64,000 bases of DNA from Blastococcus fimeti (lineage in GTDB: Bacteria > Actinomycetota > Actinomycetes > Mycobacteriales > Geodermatophilaceae), in assembly GCA_900102115.1 (NCBI GenBank), contig FNAW01000005.1, positions 124,001 through 188,000 on the forward strand, given 5' to 3'. Both the position numbers and the translations under genes were made by a program. Shown piece after piece: positions 42,600 to 53,391 of this stretch. Below the pieces are notes generated by a model. It searched no databases. It was given only the letters and a program-made list of their open reading frames with translations, and was not told the origin of the DNA. Position 1 is the stretch's first letter, and each line of letters starts with the position of its first letter.

Positions 42600-44096
42600 T
42601 CACGCCGCCGCGGAGACCGCCGGCGGAGGCAGGTGCTGCGCCCAGGGGGCCGCGATCTCCAGCTGGCGGGCCAGCCGGAGGAGCAGGTCCTCGCTGCTGA
42701 GCCGGCCGACGAACTGCACGCCCATCGGCAACCCGCCTGGGGTGCGGTACAGCGGCAGGCTGATCGCCGGACGTCCGGTCACGTTGGCCAACTGGGTGTA
42801 GGGCACCCACGCGAGGTTGGCCTCGACGAGCTGGTCGACGATGCCGATCCGCCGCAGCACGCCGGTGGTCCGGGTGCGCAGCAGCAGCTCGCTGATCCGC
42901 TGCAGGTGCGCCGGGGTGTCCAGGGAACCGATGCGGATCGGCGGTTCCCCGAGCGTCGGCGTCAGCAGCAGGTCGTGGGTGGCGTGGAAGCCGGCCAGCG
43001 CCGCGATGTGGTCGCGACGGCGCTCGTCGGCCGCCTGCAGGTCGACGGCGCTGAACGACCGGCCGAGCGCGGCCATGATCCGGGTGTCCAGCTCGAACCC
43101 GTCGTCGCCGGCGCCGGTCTCCCGCCGGATCCGGGCGATCTCGTTGGCCTGGTGGACGAACCAGATGGTCAGGAAGTCGCGACCGAGCTGCCGGTCGTCG
43201 TGCGGCGGGGCGACCTCCTCCACCTCGTGACCGAGGTCGGCGAGCAGCGCGGCGGCGTGCTCGACGGCGCGGACCGCCTCGGGGTGCGGCTGCTCGCGCA
43301 GCGCGCAGGCGGTGGTGAAGCCGATCCGCAGCCGGCCGGGCGCCTCGTCGAGCCGGTCGAGCAGCGGCCGGTCGGGCAGCGCGGGGGCGAAGGGGCTCAT
43401 GGCGTCGGGGCCGACCAGCGCGTCCAGCATCGCGGCGGTGTCGCGCACCGTCCGGGAGACGACGCCGGTGGTGGCCAGCCCGTTCAGCGGCTCGCTCTCC
43501 TCGGGGCCGGACGGCACCAGCCCGCGGCAGGCCTTGAGCCCCACCAGCCCGGTGCAGGCGGCCGGGATGCGGATCGACCCGCCGCCGTCGCTGGCCGCCG
43601 CCACCGGCAGGATCCCGGCGGCGACCGCGGCGGCCGACCCGCCGGAGGAGCCGCCCGGCGTGCGCTCCAGGTCCCAGGGGTTGCGGGTCGGGCCGAACAG
43701 CGCCGGCTCGGTGATGCCCTTGGAGCCGAACTCGGGGGTGCTCGTCTTCCCGAAGATCACCACGCCGGCGTCCAGCCAGCGCTGCACGACCGTGCTGGTC
43801 CGCTCCGCCCGCCGGCCGGCCAGTGCACGGCAGCCGTCCGAGGTGGCGTGCCCGGCCAGGTGCTGGTGCAGGTCCTTGAGCAGGAAGGGCACGCCGGCGA
43901 ACGGGCCGGACAGCGGCTGGGCGGCGCGCTCGTCGGCGTGGTCGTCCAGCCAGGTGCAGATGGCGTTGATGGCGGGGTTCACCTCGAGCGCCCGCGTGCG
44001 GGCCGCGGCGAGCAGGTCCGCCGCCGACACCTCGCCCTTGGTCACGAGCTCGCCCAGGGCGAGGCCGTCGTGCTGCAGGTACTCGCGCTGGTCCAC
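42600..44096 (-). CDS. amidase (amidase-signature family)
   Basis: 498 residues. The Ser-cisSer-Lys triad is visible: Lys74 (PFLLKDLHQ), Ser150 in the GGSSGGSAAA run and the nucleophile Ser173 in DGGGSIRIPA. The C-terminal half has PTLGEPPIRIG and QLANVTGRPAISLPLY. The family hydrolyses amides, nitrile-derived amides or Gln-tRNA; this is a free-standing amidase, not GatA, as no gatB/gatC is nearby. It starts at a GTG with GAGGGG upstream and is in the same orientation as the upstream isochorismatase-type hydrolase. Confidence 0.92.
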   Translation of the reverse strand: MDQREYLQHDGLALGELVTKGEVSAADLLAAARTRALEVNPAINAICTWLDDHADERAAQPLSGPFAGVPFLLKDLHQHLAGHATSDGCRALAGRRAERTSTVVQRWLDAGVVIFGKTSTPEFGSKGITEPALFGPTRNPWDLERTPGGSSGGSAAAVAAGILPVAAASDGGGSIRIPAACTGLVGLKACRGLVPSGPEESEPLNGLATTGVVSRTVRDTAAMLDALVGPDAMSPFAPALPDRPLLDRLDEAPGRLRIGFTTACALREQPHPEAVRAVEHAAALLADLGHEVEEVAPPHDDRQLGRDFLTIWFVHQANEIARIRRETGAGDDGFELDTRIMAALGRSFSAVDLQAADERRRDHIAALAGFHATHDLLLTPTLGEPPIRIGSLDTPAHLQRISELLLRTRTTGVLRRIGIVDQLVEANLAWVPYTQLANVTGRPAISLPLYRTPGGLPMGVQFVGRLSSEDLLLRLARQLEIAAPWAQHLPPPAVSAAA

Positions 44097-44199
44097 GGGG
44101 GGTCCCCTCGTCGTCTCCGGGTCCGGGACATCATGGCCGGGTGATCACGATCGGGGGAGCCCCCGGAACCGCCGCGCACCGGGTCTCGTTGCGCTGACC

Positions 44200-45720
44200 A
44201 TGACCTCCGACGGTGGCAAGCGGCCGGTGACGGTCGCCCGGGACGGTGCCTGGGCGGAGTGGGCGCCCAGTGGCCGCACCGCCGTCCCCTTCATCGTGCT
44301 GCTGGTGATGGTCGCCAACCTGGTCGGGGTCGGCACCGTCGTCCTGCTGCTCATCGGGGTCGACGACGGCAGCGGCCGCAGCGGGCGCGCGGAGGTGCTG
44401 TGGGCCGCCGTCGCCTACCTCGTCGTGGCCCTGCCGGCCGGTGCGATCGCGGGGCTGCGCCGTCAGCGGGCCACCAGTCGCTGGCTGATGCAGGGCCGCG
44501 AGCCCACCGGCGCCGAGGCCGCCCAGGCGCTGCGCCTGCCCCTGGACGTCGCGCTCATCGCCGCCTCGATCTGGCTGGTCGCGGCGGTGCTCATGTCCGG
44601 AGTCGCGGCGGTCCTGCTGCCCGAGCCGCTGGTCGGCCTCCGCGTGGCTGTCGTGGTCACCCTGGGCGGCGTCGTGACCGCGGGTGTCACCTACCTGCTG
44701 ACCGCCCGCGCGGCCCGCGCCGTCACCGCCCGCGCCCTGGCGGCCCACCCGCCGGTGGGCGCGCTGATCCTCGGTGTGCGGCCGCGCCTGCTGCTCACCT
44801 GGGCGCTGACCAGCGGGGTGCCGATGCTCGGCGTCGTCCTCCTGTTCCTGGACCCGAGCAACCCCGACGGCCCGGGGCAGGGCGCGGTGGTCTTCCTGGT
44901 CGTGGTCGCGCTGCTGGTCGGCGCGCTGGCGACGCTGCTCACCGCCCGCGCGGTCGGGCAGCCGCTGCGCGACCTGCGCCGGGCGGTGCAGCAGGTCGGG
45001 CGGGGCGACTACGACGTCGACGTGCTGGTGGACGACGCGGGCGAGATCGGGCTGCTCCAGGAGGGCGTCAACACGATGGTCGCGGGCCTCGCCGAGCGGG
45101 AGCGGCTGCGCGACCTCTTCGGCCGGCACGTGGGGACCAGCGTGGCCCAGCAGGCGCTGCGCACCGGGGTGAGCCTCGGCGGCGAGCTGCGGACCGTCGC
45201 CGCGCTGTTCGTCGACATCGAGGGGTCGACGTCGCTGGTCCGCCGCACCGGGCCGGAGGAGATGGTCGGGCTGCTCAACCGGTTCTTCGCTGTCGTCGTC
45301 GACACGGTCGAGGACGAGGGCGGGCTGGTGAACAAGTTCGAGGGCGACGCGGCTCTGTGCGTGTTCGGCGCCCCGACCGACCACCCGGACCCGGCGGGCG
45401 CGGCGCTCCGGGCGGCGCGGCGGATCTGCGACGCCGTCGCCGAGGCCGGCGAGGTGGACGTCGGCGTGGGGGTCGCGTGCGGGCCGGTGTGGGCGGGTCA
45501 GGTCGGGGCGGCCAGCCGGCTCGAGTACACCGTGATCGGCGACCCGGTCAACGAGGCGGCCCGGCTGACCGAGCTGGCCAAGGACCACCCCGGCCGCGCG
45601 GTGGCCAGCGAGGCGACCGTGCGCGGAGCTGCCCCCGACGAGCGCGCGCACTGGCGTCCCGACCAGGCCGTCACCCTTCGCGGCCGCGACGAGGAGACGC
45701 AGACGTTCGTCCGCTCCTAG
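44200..45720 (+). CDS. membrane-bound HAMP-linked class III adenylate cyclase
   Basis: 506 residues. An N-terminal membrane region with about five to six hydrophobic helices leads to a HAMP linker (about residues 245-300) and a class III catalytic domain. Metal residues are Asp339 (FVDIEGST) and Asp383 (FEGDA), the adenine-specifying Lys379 and Asp448 are present, and the transition-state pair Asn451/Arg455 is intact (VNEAARL). It is therefore predicted to make cAMP. The sensor has no recognised motif. ATG 44200 is chosen because upstream sequence has no coding look. Its stop codon overlaps the convergent K+ channel's stop by four bases. Confidence 0.92.
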   Translation: MTSDGGKRPVTVARDGAWAEWAPSGRTAVPFIVLLVMVANLVGVGTVVLLLIGVDDGSGRSGRAEVLWAAVAYLVVALPAGAIAGLRRQRATSRWLMQGREPTGAEAAQALRLPLDVALIAASIWLVAAVLMSGVAAVLLPEPLVGLRVAVVVTLGGVVTAGVTYLLTARAARAVTARALAAHPPVGALILGVRPRLLLTWALTSGVPMLGVVLLFLDPSNPDGPGQGAVVFLVVVALLVGALATLLTARAVGQPLRDLRRAVQQVGRGDYDVDVLVDDAGEIGLLQEGVNTMVAGLAERERLRDLFGRHVGTSVAQQALRTGVSLGGELRTVAALFVDIEGSTSLVRRTGPEEMVGLLNRFFAVVVDTVEDEGGLVNKFEGDAALCVFGAPTDHPDPAGAALRAARRICDAVAEAGEVDVGVGVACGPVWAGQVGAASRLEYTVIGDPVNEAARLTELAKDHPGRAVASEATVRGAAPDERAHWRPDQAVTLRGRDEETQTFVRS

Positions 45721-46742
45721 TGGGCCTTCACCACGACCAGGACGTCCTCGGGCTGCAGGGTGCCGATGAGCGGGTCGTCGAAGCGCAGCGTGCGCCCGCC
45801 GCGCGTGACGGACAGGACGATGTCGCGCAGGGCGCGCGGGCCGAGGCCGACCTCGCTGGCCTGCACGGTGCGCTGGTGCAGGTCCAGGCCCTGCCCGCCG
45901 GTGACCAGGTCCTCGACCACGGCGACCACGCGGGGTGAGTCGGTGGAGAGGCCGAGCAGCCGGCCGGAGGTGGCAGAGGTGGTGATGACGGTGTCGGCGC
46001 CGGACTGGCGGAGGAGGTTGGCGTTCTCCTCCTCCCGGACGCTGGTGGTGATGGGCACGCTCGGGTTCAGCTGCCGCACCGTCAGCGTGATCATCACCGC
46101 CGCGTCGTCGCGGTTGGCGGCGACGATCACCGCGCGGGCCCGCTCGACCGAGGCCCGCCGCAGCACCTCGGTGCGTCCGGCGTCGCCGACGATGCCGGTC
46201 AGGCCCAGCGAGTTGGCCTCGTCGATGGCCCGCGGCTCCGGGTCGACGACGACGATCTTGTCGGGGGTGGTCCCGTTGGCGATGAGCGAGCGGATGGCGC
46301 TGCGGCCCTTGGTGCCGTAGCCGCACACGATGACGTGCTGACGCACGCGGGACCTCCAGCGGTGGATGCGGAACTCCTCCCGCGAGCGCGCGGTCAGCGC
46401 CTCGAGGGTCGTCCCGATGAGGACGATCAGGAACATGATCCGCAGCGGCGTGATCAGGACGATGTTGACCAGGCGCGCCTCGGACGTGATCGGCGTGATG
46501 TCGCCGTAGCCGGTCGTGGAGAGCGTGACCGTGGCGTAGTAGGTCGCGTCGAGCAGCGAGAGGCCGACCTCGTCGCCGTCCCGGTAGCCGTCCCGGTCCA
46601 GGTAGACGACCAGGACGACGGCGACGAGCACGATCGCGGCGATCCACACCCGGCGCAGCACCTGGCGGACCGGCGAGGCCTCCTCGTGGGCGATCCGGAC
46701 ACCGGTGTGCTCGGTCTCGGTGCCCGTCCACTCGATGCCCAC
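45717..46742 (-). CDS. two-helix K+ channel with TrkA-N (RCK) domain
   Basis: 341 residues. Two transmembrane helices flank a pore loop with filter TTGYGD at residues 76-81. A C-terminal RCK/TrkA-N Rossmann domain begins at HVIVCGYGTKGRSA (GxGxxG about 141-146), and DP at VVVDPEP is the acidic end of strand 2. A TrkA-C-like end (PLIGTLQPEDVLVVVKAH) closes the protein. No cyclic-nucleotide-binding domain is seen. Expression appears leaderless, with TACTGT seven bases before the GTG. It is convergent with the cyclase gene; both stop in CTAG. Confidence 0.92.
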   Translation of the reverse strand: MGIEWTGTETEHTGVRIAHEEASPVRQVLRRVWIAAIVLVAVVLVVYLDRDGYRDGDEVGLSLLDATYYATVTLSTTGYGDITPITSEARLVNIVLITPLRIMFLIVLIGTTLEALTARSREEFRIHRWRSRVRQHVIVCGYGTKGRSAIRSLIANGTTPDKIVVVDPEPRAIDEANSLGLTGIVGDAGRTEVLRRASVERARAVIVAANRDDAAVMITLTVRQLNPSVPITTSVREEENANLLRQSGADTVITTSATSGRLLGLSTDSPRVVAVVEDLVTGGQGLDLHQRTVQASEVGLGPRALRDIVLSVTRGGRTLRFDDPLIGTLQPEDVLVVVKAH

Positions 46743-46749
46743 GTCGCGG

Positions 46750-46755
46750 ACAGTA
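46750..46755 (-). promoter_or_regulatory. -10 hexamer TACTGT, leaderless channel promoter
   Basis: Read on the minus strand TACTGT ends seven bases before the GTG at 46742. Confidence 0.5.
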
Positions 46756-46842
46756 GTGAGCCGGAGCCCCCGATGCGCGCGAACCGCCCCGAACGGGTCA
46801 ACGGACCCGGACGGGGCGGCGCGCGCGTTCAGGCGGGGACGG

Positions 46843-48582
<1,740 letters not shown>

Positions 48583-48688
48583 GCGTGTCCTTCCAGGTCA
48601 TGGCCGCTGGTGTCGGATCTCTCCGTCGGAACCTCCCCGACAGGGTGGCCCACGCCACATCGGCTGTCGAGCGTGTGACCATCTGTGG

Positions 48689-49543
48689 ATGAGCGACCAG
48701 CGCACGGCCCTCGTCCTCGGCGGCGGCGGCATCACCGGCATCGCCTGGGAGATCGGCCTGCTGGCCGGTCTGGCCGAGGCCGGCGTGGACCTCACCTCCG
48801 CCGACCTCGTCGTCGGCACCTCCGCCGGATCGGTGGTGGGTGCGCAGGTGACCAGCGGGGCCGAGCTCGAGGCGATGTTCGCCCGCCAGCTCGAGCCTCC
48901 GGCCCAGGAGAAGGTGGCGCGGATGTCGCGCGCCAACCTGGCCCGCTACGGCTGGGCGATGCTGGTCAGCCGCGGCCGCGACGAGGAGTTCCGCCGCCGG
49001 GTCGGGCAGGTGGCGCTGGCCGCCGAGAAGGCCGGCCTGACGCCGACGGAGCAGGAGCGGCTCGACGTCATCGGCGCCCGGCTGGTCGGCCGGGAGTGGC
49101 CGGACCGGCAGCTCACCGTCACCGCCGTCGACGCGGCCACCGGCGAGTTCGCCGCCTTCGACCGCACGTCCGGGGTGCCGTTGCTCCAGGCGGTCGCGGC
49201 CAGCTGCGCCGTCCCCGGCGTCTACCCGCCGGTGACCATCGACGGGAAGCGCTACATCGACGGCGGGATGCGCTCGACGGCCAACGCCGACCTCGCCCAG
49301 GGCTACGACCGGCTCGTGGTGCTGGCGCCGATCCCGCGCGGCGTCGGTCCGATCACCAGCGTCGACGCGCAGGTCACCGGCATGGTCTCGGCGCGCGTCG
49401 CCGTCGTCAGCCCGGACCAGGGCAGCAAGGCGGCGATCGGCCGCAACGTGCTCGACCCCGCGGCGCGCGCGGCGTCGGCACGGGCCGGGCGGGCGCAGGC
49501 GGCCTCGGTGGCCGAACGGGCCGCCGAGGCCTGGACGGGCTGA
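48689..49543 (+). CDS. patatin-like phospholipase
   Basis: 284 residues. The oxyanion loop GGGGITGIAWEIG, nucleophile GTSAG (Ser45) and catalytic DGG (Asp191) are all present, which define the Ser-Asp dyad. RTYIDGG-like end (KRYIDGGMRSTANADLA) fits bacterial patatins. It is a predicted cytoplasmic lipid acyl hydrolase. It lies between two acyl-CoA synthetases, so released fatty acids could be activated by them. Its stop is three bases from the convergent synthetase's stop. Confidence 0.93.
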   Translation: MSDQRTALVLGGGGITGIAWEIGLLAGLAEAGVDLTSADLVVGTSAGSVVGAQVTSGAELEAMFARQLEPPAQEKVARMSRANLARYGWAMLVSRGRDEEFRRRVGQVALAAEKAGLTPTEQERLDVIGARLVGREWPDRQLTVTAVDAATGEFAAFDRTSGVPLLQAVAASCAVPGVYPPVTIDGKRYIDGGMRSTANADLAQGYDRLVVLAPIPRGVGPITSVDAQVTGMVSARVAVVSPDQGSKAAIGRNVLDPAARAASARAGRAQAASVAERAAEAWTG

Positions 49544-49546
49544 GGC

Positions 49547-51118
49547 TCAGACCACCGGCTCGGCGACCAGCGCACCGGCCGAGTGCTCCTGGCGCAGCGC
49601 CGTCTTGAGCACCTTGCCGCTCGGGTTGCGGGGCAGGGCGTCGACGATCGAGTACTCCCGCGGGTTCTTGTAGCGCGCCAGCTTCTCCCGGCACCACGCC
49701 GCGAGCTCCTCGGGCGTCGGCGGGTCGGCCGGGTCGCGCGGGGCGATCACCGCCAGCGGGGCCTCGCCGTACTTCGTGTCGGGCACGCCGATCAGCGCGA
49801 CCTCGCCGACCTTGGGGTGCGCGGCGAGCACGTCCTCGACCTCGGCGCAGTAGATGTTCTCCCCGCCGGAGATGATCATGTCCTTCTTGCGGTCGACGAC
49901 GTAGAAGTAGCCGTCCTCGTCCTGCCGGACCAGGTCGCCGGAGTGGAACCAGCCACCTTCGAAAGCGATCGACGTCTCTTCCGGTTTGTTCCAGTACTCC
50001 TTCATCACCATCGGGCTGCGGTAGACGATCTCGCCCACCTCGCCCTGCGGGACGTCCTGCATCGCCTCGTCCACCACCCGCACCTCGACGTTGAGGATCG
50101 GGGTGCCGACCGAGCCGATCTTGCGGACGGAGTCCTCGCCGCGCAGCAGGCAGGTGACCGGGCTGCACTCGGTCTGCCCGAACGCGGTGATCACCTCGGC
50201 CTGGGGGAAGGCCTCGATCAGCCCCCGCAGCAGGGTGGTGGAGGCGGGTGCCGCGCCCCAGGAGATCCGGCGCAGGTGTGAGAGGTCGCGGTCGGCGAGA
50301 TCCGGGACGGCGAGGACGGCGGCCCACATCGCGGGCACCAGGAAGATGTTGGAGACCTTCTCCCGCTCCATCAGGTCGAGCGTCTCGGCCGGGTCGAACG
50401 CGCCGGACCGGATGATCACGTGCGTGCCGCCGAGCAGCAGCGGCAGCATGCCGCCGGCCAGGCCGGCGATGTGGAACAGCGGTGCGCCGGGGACGCCGAC
50501 CCGGTCGGCGGGGTCGGACCCCAGGGTGGCCAGCTGGCTGAAGGCGTGCATGAGCAGGTTGCGGTGGGTCAGCACGGCGCCCTTGGGACGGCCGGTGGTC
50601 CCGGAGGTGTACATGAGGAAGGCGGGCTCCTCCTCGTCCACCGCGACGTCCAGCGGCTCGTCGCCCGCCGCGGCCAGGGCCGCCTCGTACTCCTCGCCGA
50701 TCACCAGCGTGCTGGTCACCGACGGCGCCAGCTGCCGCGCCTTCTCGGCGACCGGGGCGAGCGCGGCGTCGACCACGAGGGCGACGGCGCCGGAGTCGGT
50801 GAGCACGTAGGCGACCTCGTCCGGTACGAGCCGGAAGTTGACCGGGACGACGATCGCCCCCAGCCGGACACCCGCGAGGTAGGTCTCCCAGGTCTCCATG
50901 CCGTTCAACGCCAGGACCGCGACCCGGTCGCCGGGCCCGACGCCGCGCTCCCGCAGGGCGCGGGCCAGCCGGGTCACCCGCTGGTCGAGCTCGCCGTAGC
51001 TGCGGCCGGCCCCGTCGAAGCGGAGAGCGGCGTCCTGCGGGTTCTTCCGGGCATGGCGGGCGAGCTGGTCGCCCATCGTCATGCCGCGGCCCTGCAGGGC
51101 GGGGATCTCGACGCTCAC
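49547..51118 (-). CDS. acyl-CoA synthetase (AMP-forming), FadD/FACL-type
   Basis: 523 residues. YTSGTTGRPKGAVLTH is the P-loop, TAFGQTECSP the adenine site, FHSGDLVRQDEDGYFYVVDRKKDM the hinge and PRNPSGKVLKTALR the catalytic lysine region. GTG 51118 follows a GAGGAG at the right distance; the frame stays open upstream but without family similarity. It is 66 bases downstream of a TetR gene on the same strand. Ligand probably a medium- or long-chain fatty acid or similar hydrophobic carboxylate. Confidence 0.9.
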   Translation of the reverse strand: MSVEIPALQGRGMTMGDQLARHARKNPQDAALRFDGAGRSYGELDQRVTRLARALRERGVGPGDRVAVLALNGMETWETYLAGVRLGAIVVPVNFRLVPDEVAYVLTDSGAVALVVDAALAPVAEKARQLAPSVTSTLVIGEEYEAALAAAGDEPLDVAVDEEEPAFLMYTSGTTGRPKGAVLTHRNLLMHAFSQLATLGSDPADRVGVPGAPLFHIAGLAGGMLPLLLGGTHVIIRSGAFDPAETLDLMEREKVSNIFLVPAMWAAVLAVPDLADRDLSHLRRISWGAAPASTTLLRGLIEAFPQAEVITAFGQTECSPVTCLLRGEDSVRKIGSVGTPILNVEVRVVDEAMQDVPQGEVGEIVYRSPMVMKEYWNKPEETSIAFEGGWFHSGDLVRQDEDGYFYVVDRKKDMIISGGENIYCAEVEDVLAAHPKVGEVALIGVPDTKYGEAPLAVIAPRDPADPPTPEELAAWCREKLARYKNPREYSIVDALPRNPSGKVLKTALRQEHSAGALVAEPVV

Positions 51119-51183
51119 GAACGCTCCTCGACTGGCCTGGCCGGGTGTGACCTGCGTCATGGTCACGGTGATCGCGAGGGCGG

Positions 51184-51825
51184 TCAACCCTCGCCGTCGA
51201 GCTCCAGCAGCCGGGCGGCCAGCCGCTTCCACAGCGGCAGGTGCGGATCGGTCGCGGCCGGGCGGCTCTCGAAGGCGTAGACCAGGGCCACCCCGCGCAT
51301 GCTGGTGAACAGCAGCTCGGTGAGCTCGGCGTAGCTCGGGGAGGCGGCGATCTCCGCGCCCCAGATCCCGTCGCCGACAGCTGTGATCGCCGCCCGTAGC
51401 CGGCGTTCCTCGCCGCGGAGCGCCGCGCGCAGCGCCGGGTCGGTGCGGGCGGCGGTCCACAGCTCGGTCGCCGCCCAGAACGGCGGCTCCTGGAACGTCG
51501 CCCACATCAGGTCGATCGCGCGGTCCACCCGCTCCCGGCCGGTGGGCCCGTCGGCCATGAGCGCCGCGGCGCGCAGCCGCACCTCCTCGAGCTTCGTCGA
51601 CGCCAGATGGTCGGCGGCGGCGACCAGGAGCTCGGCGCGGGAGGGGAAGTGGTGCAGCAGCCGACCGCGCGAGACGCCGGCGCGGGCCTGGACCGCCAGC
51701 GTCGAGGCGCCGGCGTAGCCGTCCTCGACCAGGCAGGCGACGGCGGCGTCGAGGATCAGCAGCCGGCTGTCGGCGGTCCGGGCCGACCGGGAGCGGGGTC
51801 CGGTCGGCTGCTCGGTGACGGTCAC
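51184..51825 (-). CDS. TetR-family regulator of the catabolic block
   Basis: 213 residues. The helix-turn-helix (RLLILDAAVACLVEDGYAGASTLAVQARAGVSRGRLLHHFPSRA) lies at residues 20-65 and has the HHFPSRAELL end common in fatty-acid/steroid-type TetR regulators. A helical ligand domain follows. GTG 51825 is seven bases after TAGGTT on the minus strand (leaderless). A CAGTCAccgtTGACTG palindrome stands at 51860. It is divergent from the enoyl-CoA hydratase gene and lies upstream of the synthetase, so it likely controls both. Confidence 0.88.
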   Translation of the reverse strand: MTVTEQPTGPRSRSARTADSRLLILDAAVACLVEDGYAGASTLAVQARAGVSRGRLLHHFPSRAELLVAAADHLASTKLEEVRLRAAALMADGPTGRERVDRAIDLMWATFQEPPFWAATELWTAARTDPALRAALRGEERRLRAAITAVGDGIWGAEIAASPSYAELTELLFTSMRGVALVYAFESRPAATDPHLPLWKRLAARLLELDGEG

Positions 51826-51832
51826 CCGCCCG

Positions 51833-51838
51833 AACCTA
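51833..51838 (-). promoter_or_regulatory. -10 hexamer TAGGTT, leaderless tetR promoter
   Basis: It ends seven bases before the GTG at 51825, reading the minus strand. Confidence 0.5.
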
Positions 51839-51859
51839 CGGCCGGGACGGCCCGAGCGA

Positions 51860-51875
51860 CAGTCACCGTTGACTG
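51860..51875. promoter_or_regulatory. candidate TetR operator CAGTCA-N4-TGACTG
   Basis: A perfect six-base inverted repeat with a four-base centre lies between the divergent tetR and enoyl-CoA hydratase genes, about 22 bases upstream of the tetR -10 hexamer. Confidence 0.6.
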
Positions 51876-51932
51876 CCGATCGTGACGGGTGTCACGCTGC
51901 CCGGGCCCCGCATCCCCGATGGAAGGCGCTCC

Positions 51933-52829
51933 GTGGACCTCTCCCAGCTCCGCTACGAGGTCGCCGACCGGGTGGCCACGGTGTGGCTGCACCGGCCGGA
52001 CCGGCTGAACGCCTTCACCCCGGCCATGGCCGACGAGCTCACCCGGGTCGCGGCCGCCGCCGACGCAGACGACGACGTCCGCGTCGTCGTCGTGACGGGG
52101 TCGGGCCGCGGCTTCTGCGCGGGCGCGGACCTCGGGGGCGGGCCGAGCAGCTTCGCCGACCGGCGGGGGCGGGCGCTGCCGCCCGGTCCGCTGCGCGAGG
52201 AGATCGCCGGGTTCCGGCGGGACGCCGGCGGGGTCGTGGCCCTGGCGTTCGCCGCCCTGCGCAAGCCGGTGATCGCGGCGGTGAACGGACCGGCGGTGGG
52301 CATCGGGGCGACCCTCACCCTGCCCATGGACATCCGGATCGCCGCGGAGTCGGCCCGGTTCGGCTTCGTCTTCGGCCGGGTCGGCCTCCCGCCCGAGGCC
52401 GCCTCGTCCTGGTTCCTGCCTCGGGTCGTCGGCATCAGCCGGGCGATGGAGTGGGTCGCCACCGGGCGGGTCTTCGACGCCCGGGAGGCGCTGGCCGGCG
52501 GGCTGGTCTCCCGGCTGGTGGCCGACGACGAGCTGCTGCCCACGGCCTACGCGCTGGCGCAGGAGATCATCACGAACACCAGCGGGCTCGCCGTCGGCGC
52601 CGCCCGGCAGCTGCTGTGGTCGATGCTCGGCGCCCCCTCGCCCTGGGACGCGCACCGCGCGGACTCCCGCGCGGTGGTCGAGCTCGGCGAGGGCCCGGAC
52701 AGCGCCGAAGGCGTGGCCGCCTTCCTGGAGAAGCGGCCCGCCCGCTTCGCCGCGCCGCTGGGAACCGGCCCGATCGCCGGGGTGCCGCCGTGGCCCGCGC
52801 GACCGCCGGACGTGCGCGCCGTCGACTGA
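51933..52829 (+). CDS. enoyl-CoA hydratase/isomerase (crotonase family)
   Basis: 298 residues. The crotonase core shows VWLHRPDRLNAFTPAM, the oxyanion-hole GRGFCAGADLGGG, GPAVGIGATLTLPMDIRIAAE and FVFGRVGLPPEAASSWFLPRVVG with the second-acid position Glu. It carries an atypical C-terminal tail of about 70 residues containing proline-rich GVPPWPARPPDVRAVD. GTG 51933 has GGAAGG upstream; an earlier GTG at 51882 would add a low-similarity proline stretch. It acts on acyl-CoA substrates from beta-oxidation or an aromatic pathway. Confidence 0.88.
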   Translation: MDLSQLRYEVADRVATVWLHRPDRLNAFTPAMADELTRVAAAADADDDVRVVVVTGSGRGFCAGADLGGGPSSFADRRGRALPPGPLREEIAGFRRDAGGVVALAFAALRKPVIAAVNGPAVGIGATLTLPMDIRIAAESARFGFVFGRVGLPPEAASSWFLPRVVGISRAMEWVATGRVFDAREALAGGLVSRLVADDELLPTAYALAQEIITNTSGLAVGAARQLLWSMLGAPSPWDAHRADSRAVVELGEGPDSAEGVAAFLEKRPARFAAPLGTGPIAGVPPWPARPPDVRAVD

Positions 52830-52869
52830 TCCGGTTTGGCCGCACCCGCCGTCCGGGCAGGAGGGCCGC

Positions 52870-53391
52870 GTGGACACCGAGATCACCCTGCGCGTCGACG
52901 GCGCCGCCCATCCGCTGACCGTCGACACCCGCACCACGCTGCTCGACGCCCTGCGCGAGCGGCTGCGCAACACCAGCCCGAAGAAGGGCTGCGACCACGG
53001 TCAGTGCGGTGCGTGCACGGTGCTGCTGGACGGCCGGCGGGTGAACAGCTGCCTGGTCCTCGCGGTCACGGTCGACGACGCCGACGTGACCACCTCCGAC
53101 GGCCTGGCCGCCGGCGGCGAGCCGCACGCCCTGCACCGCGCGTTCGTCGAGCACGACGCGTTCCAGTGCGGGTACTGCACCCCCGGCCAGATCTGCTCGG
53201 CCGCCGGGGTGCTGGCCGAGGCGCGGGCCGGGTGGCCCAGCGGGGTGACCGACCCCGGGGAGGACGGCGGCGACCTGACCGACGACGAGATCCGCGAGCG
53301 GATGAGCGGCAACCTCTGCCGGTGCGCCGCCTACGCCAACATCGTCCCGGCCGTGGCCGAGGTCGCGGCCGCCGAGGGCGTGCGGCGATGA
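52870..53391 (+). CDS. two-[2Fe-2S] subunit of a molybdenum hydroxylase (PaoA/YagT type)
   Basis: 173 residues. The first plant-ferredoxin-like cluster is bound by Cys41, Cys46, Cys49 and Cys61 (GCDHGQCGACT...SC), the second by Cys100, Cys103, Cys150 and Cys152. This is the small electron-transfer subunit of xanthine-oxidase-type enzymes. It starts at a GTG with AGGAGG upstream. No Tat signal is present, unlike E. coli PaoA. It leads the coupled trio small-medium-large; its stop overlaps the FAD-subunit ATG. Confidence 0.93.
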   Translation: MDTEITLRVDGAAHPLTVDTRTTLLDALRERLRNTSPKKGCDHGQCGACTVLLDGRRVNSCLVLAVTVDDADVTTSDGLAAGGEPHALHRAFVEHDAFQCGYCTPGQICSAAGVLAEARAGWPSGVTDPGEDGGDLTDDEIRERMSGNLCRCAAYANIVPAVAEVAAAEGVRR

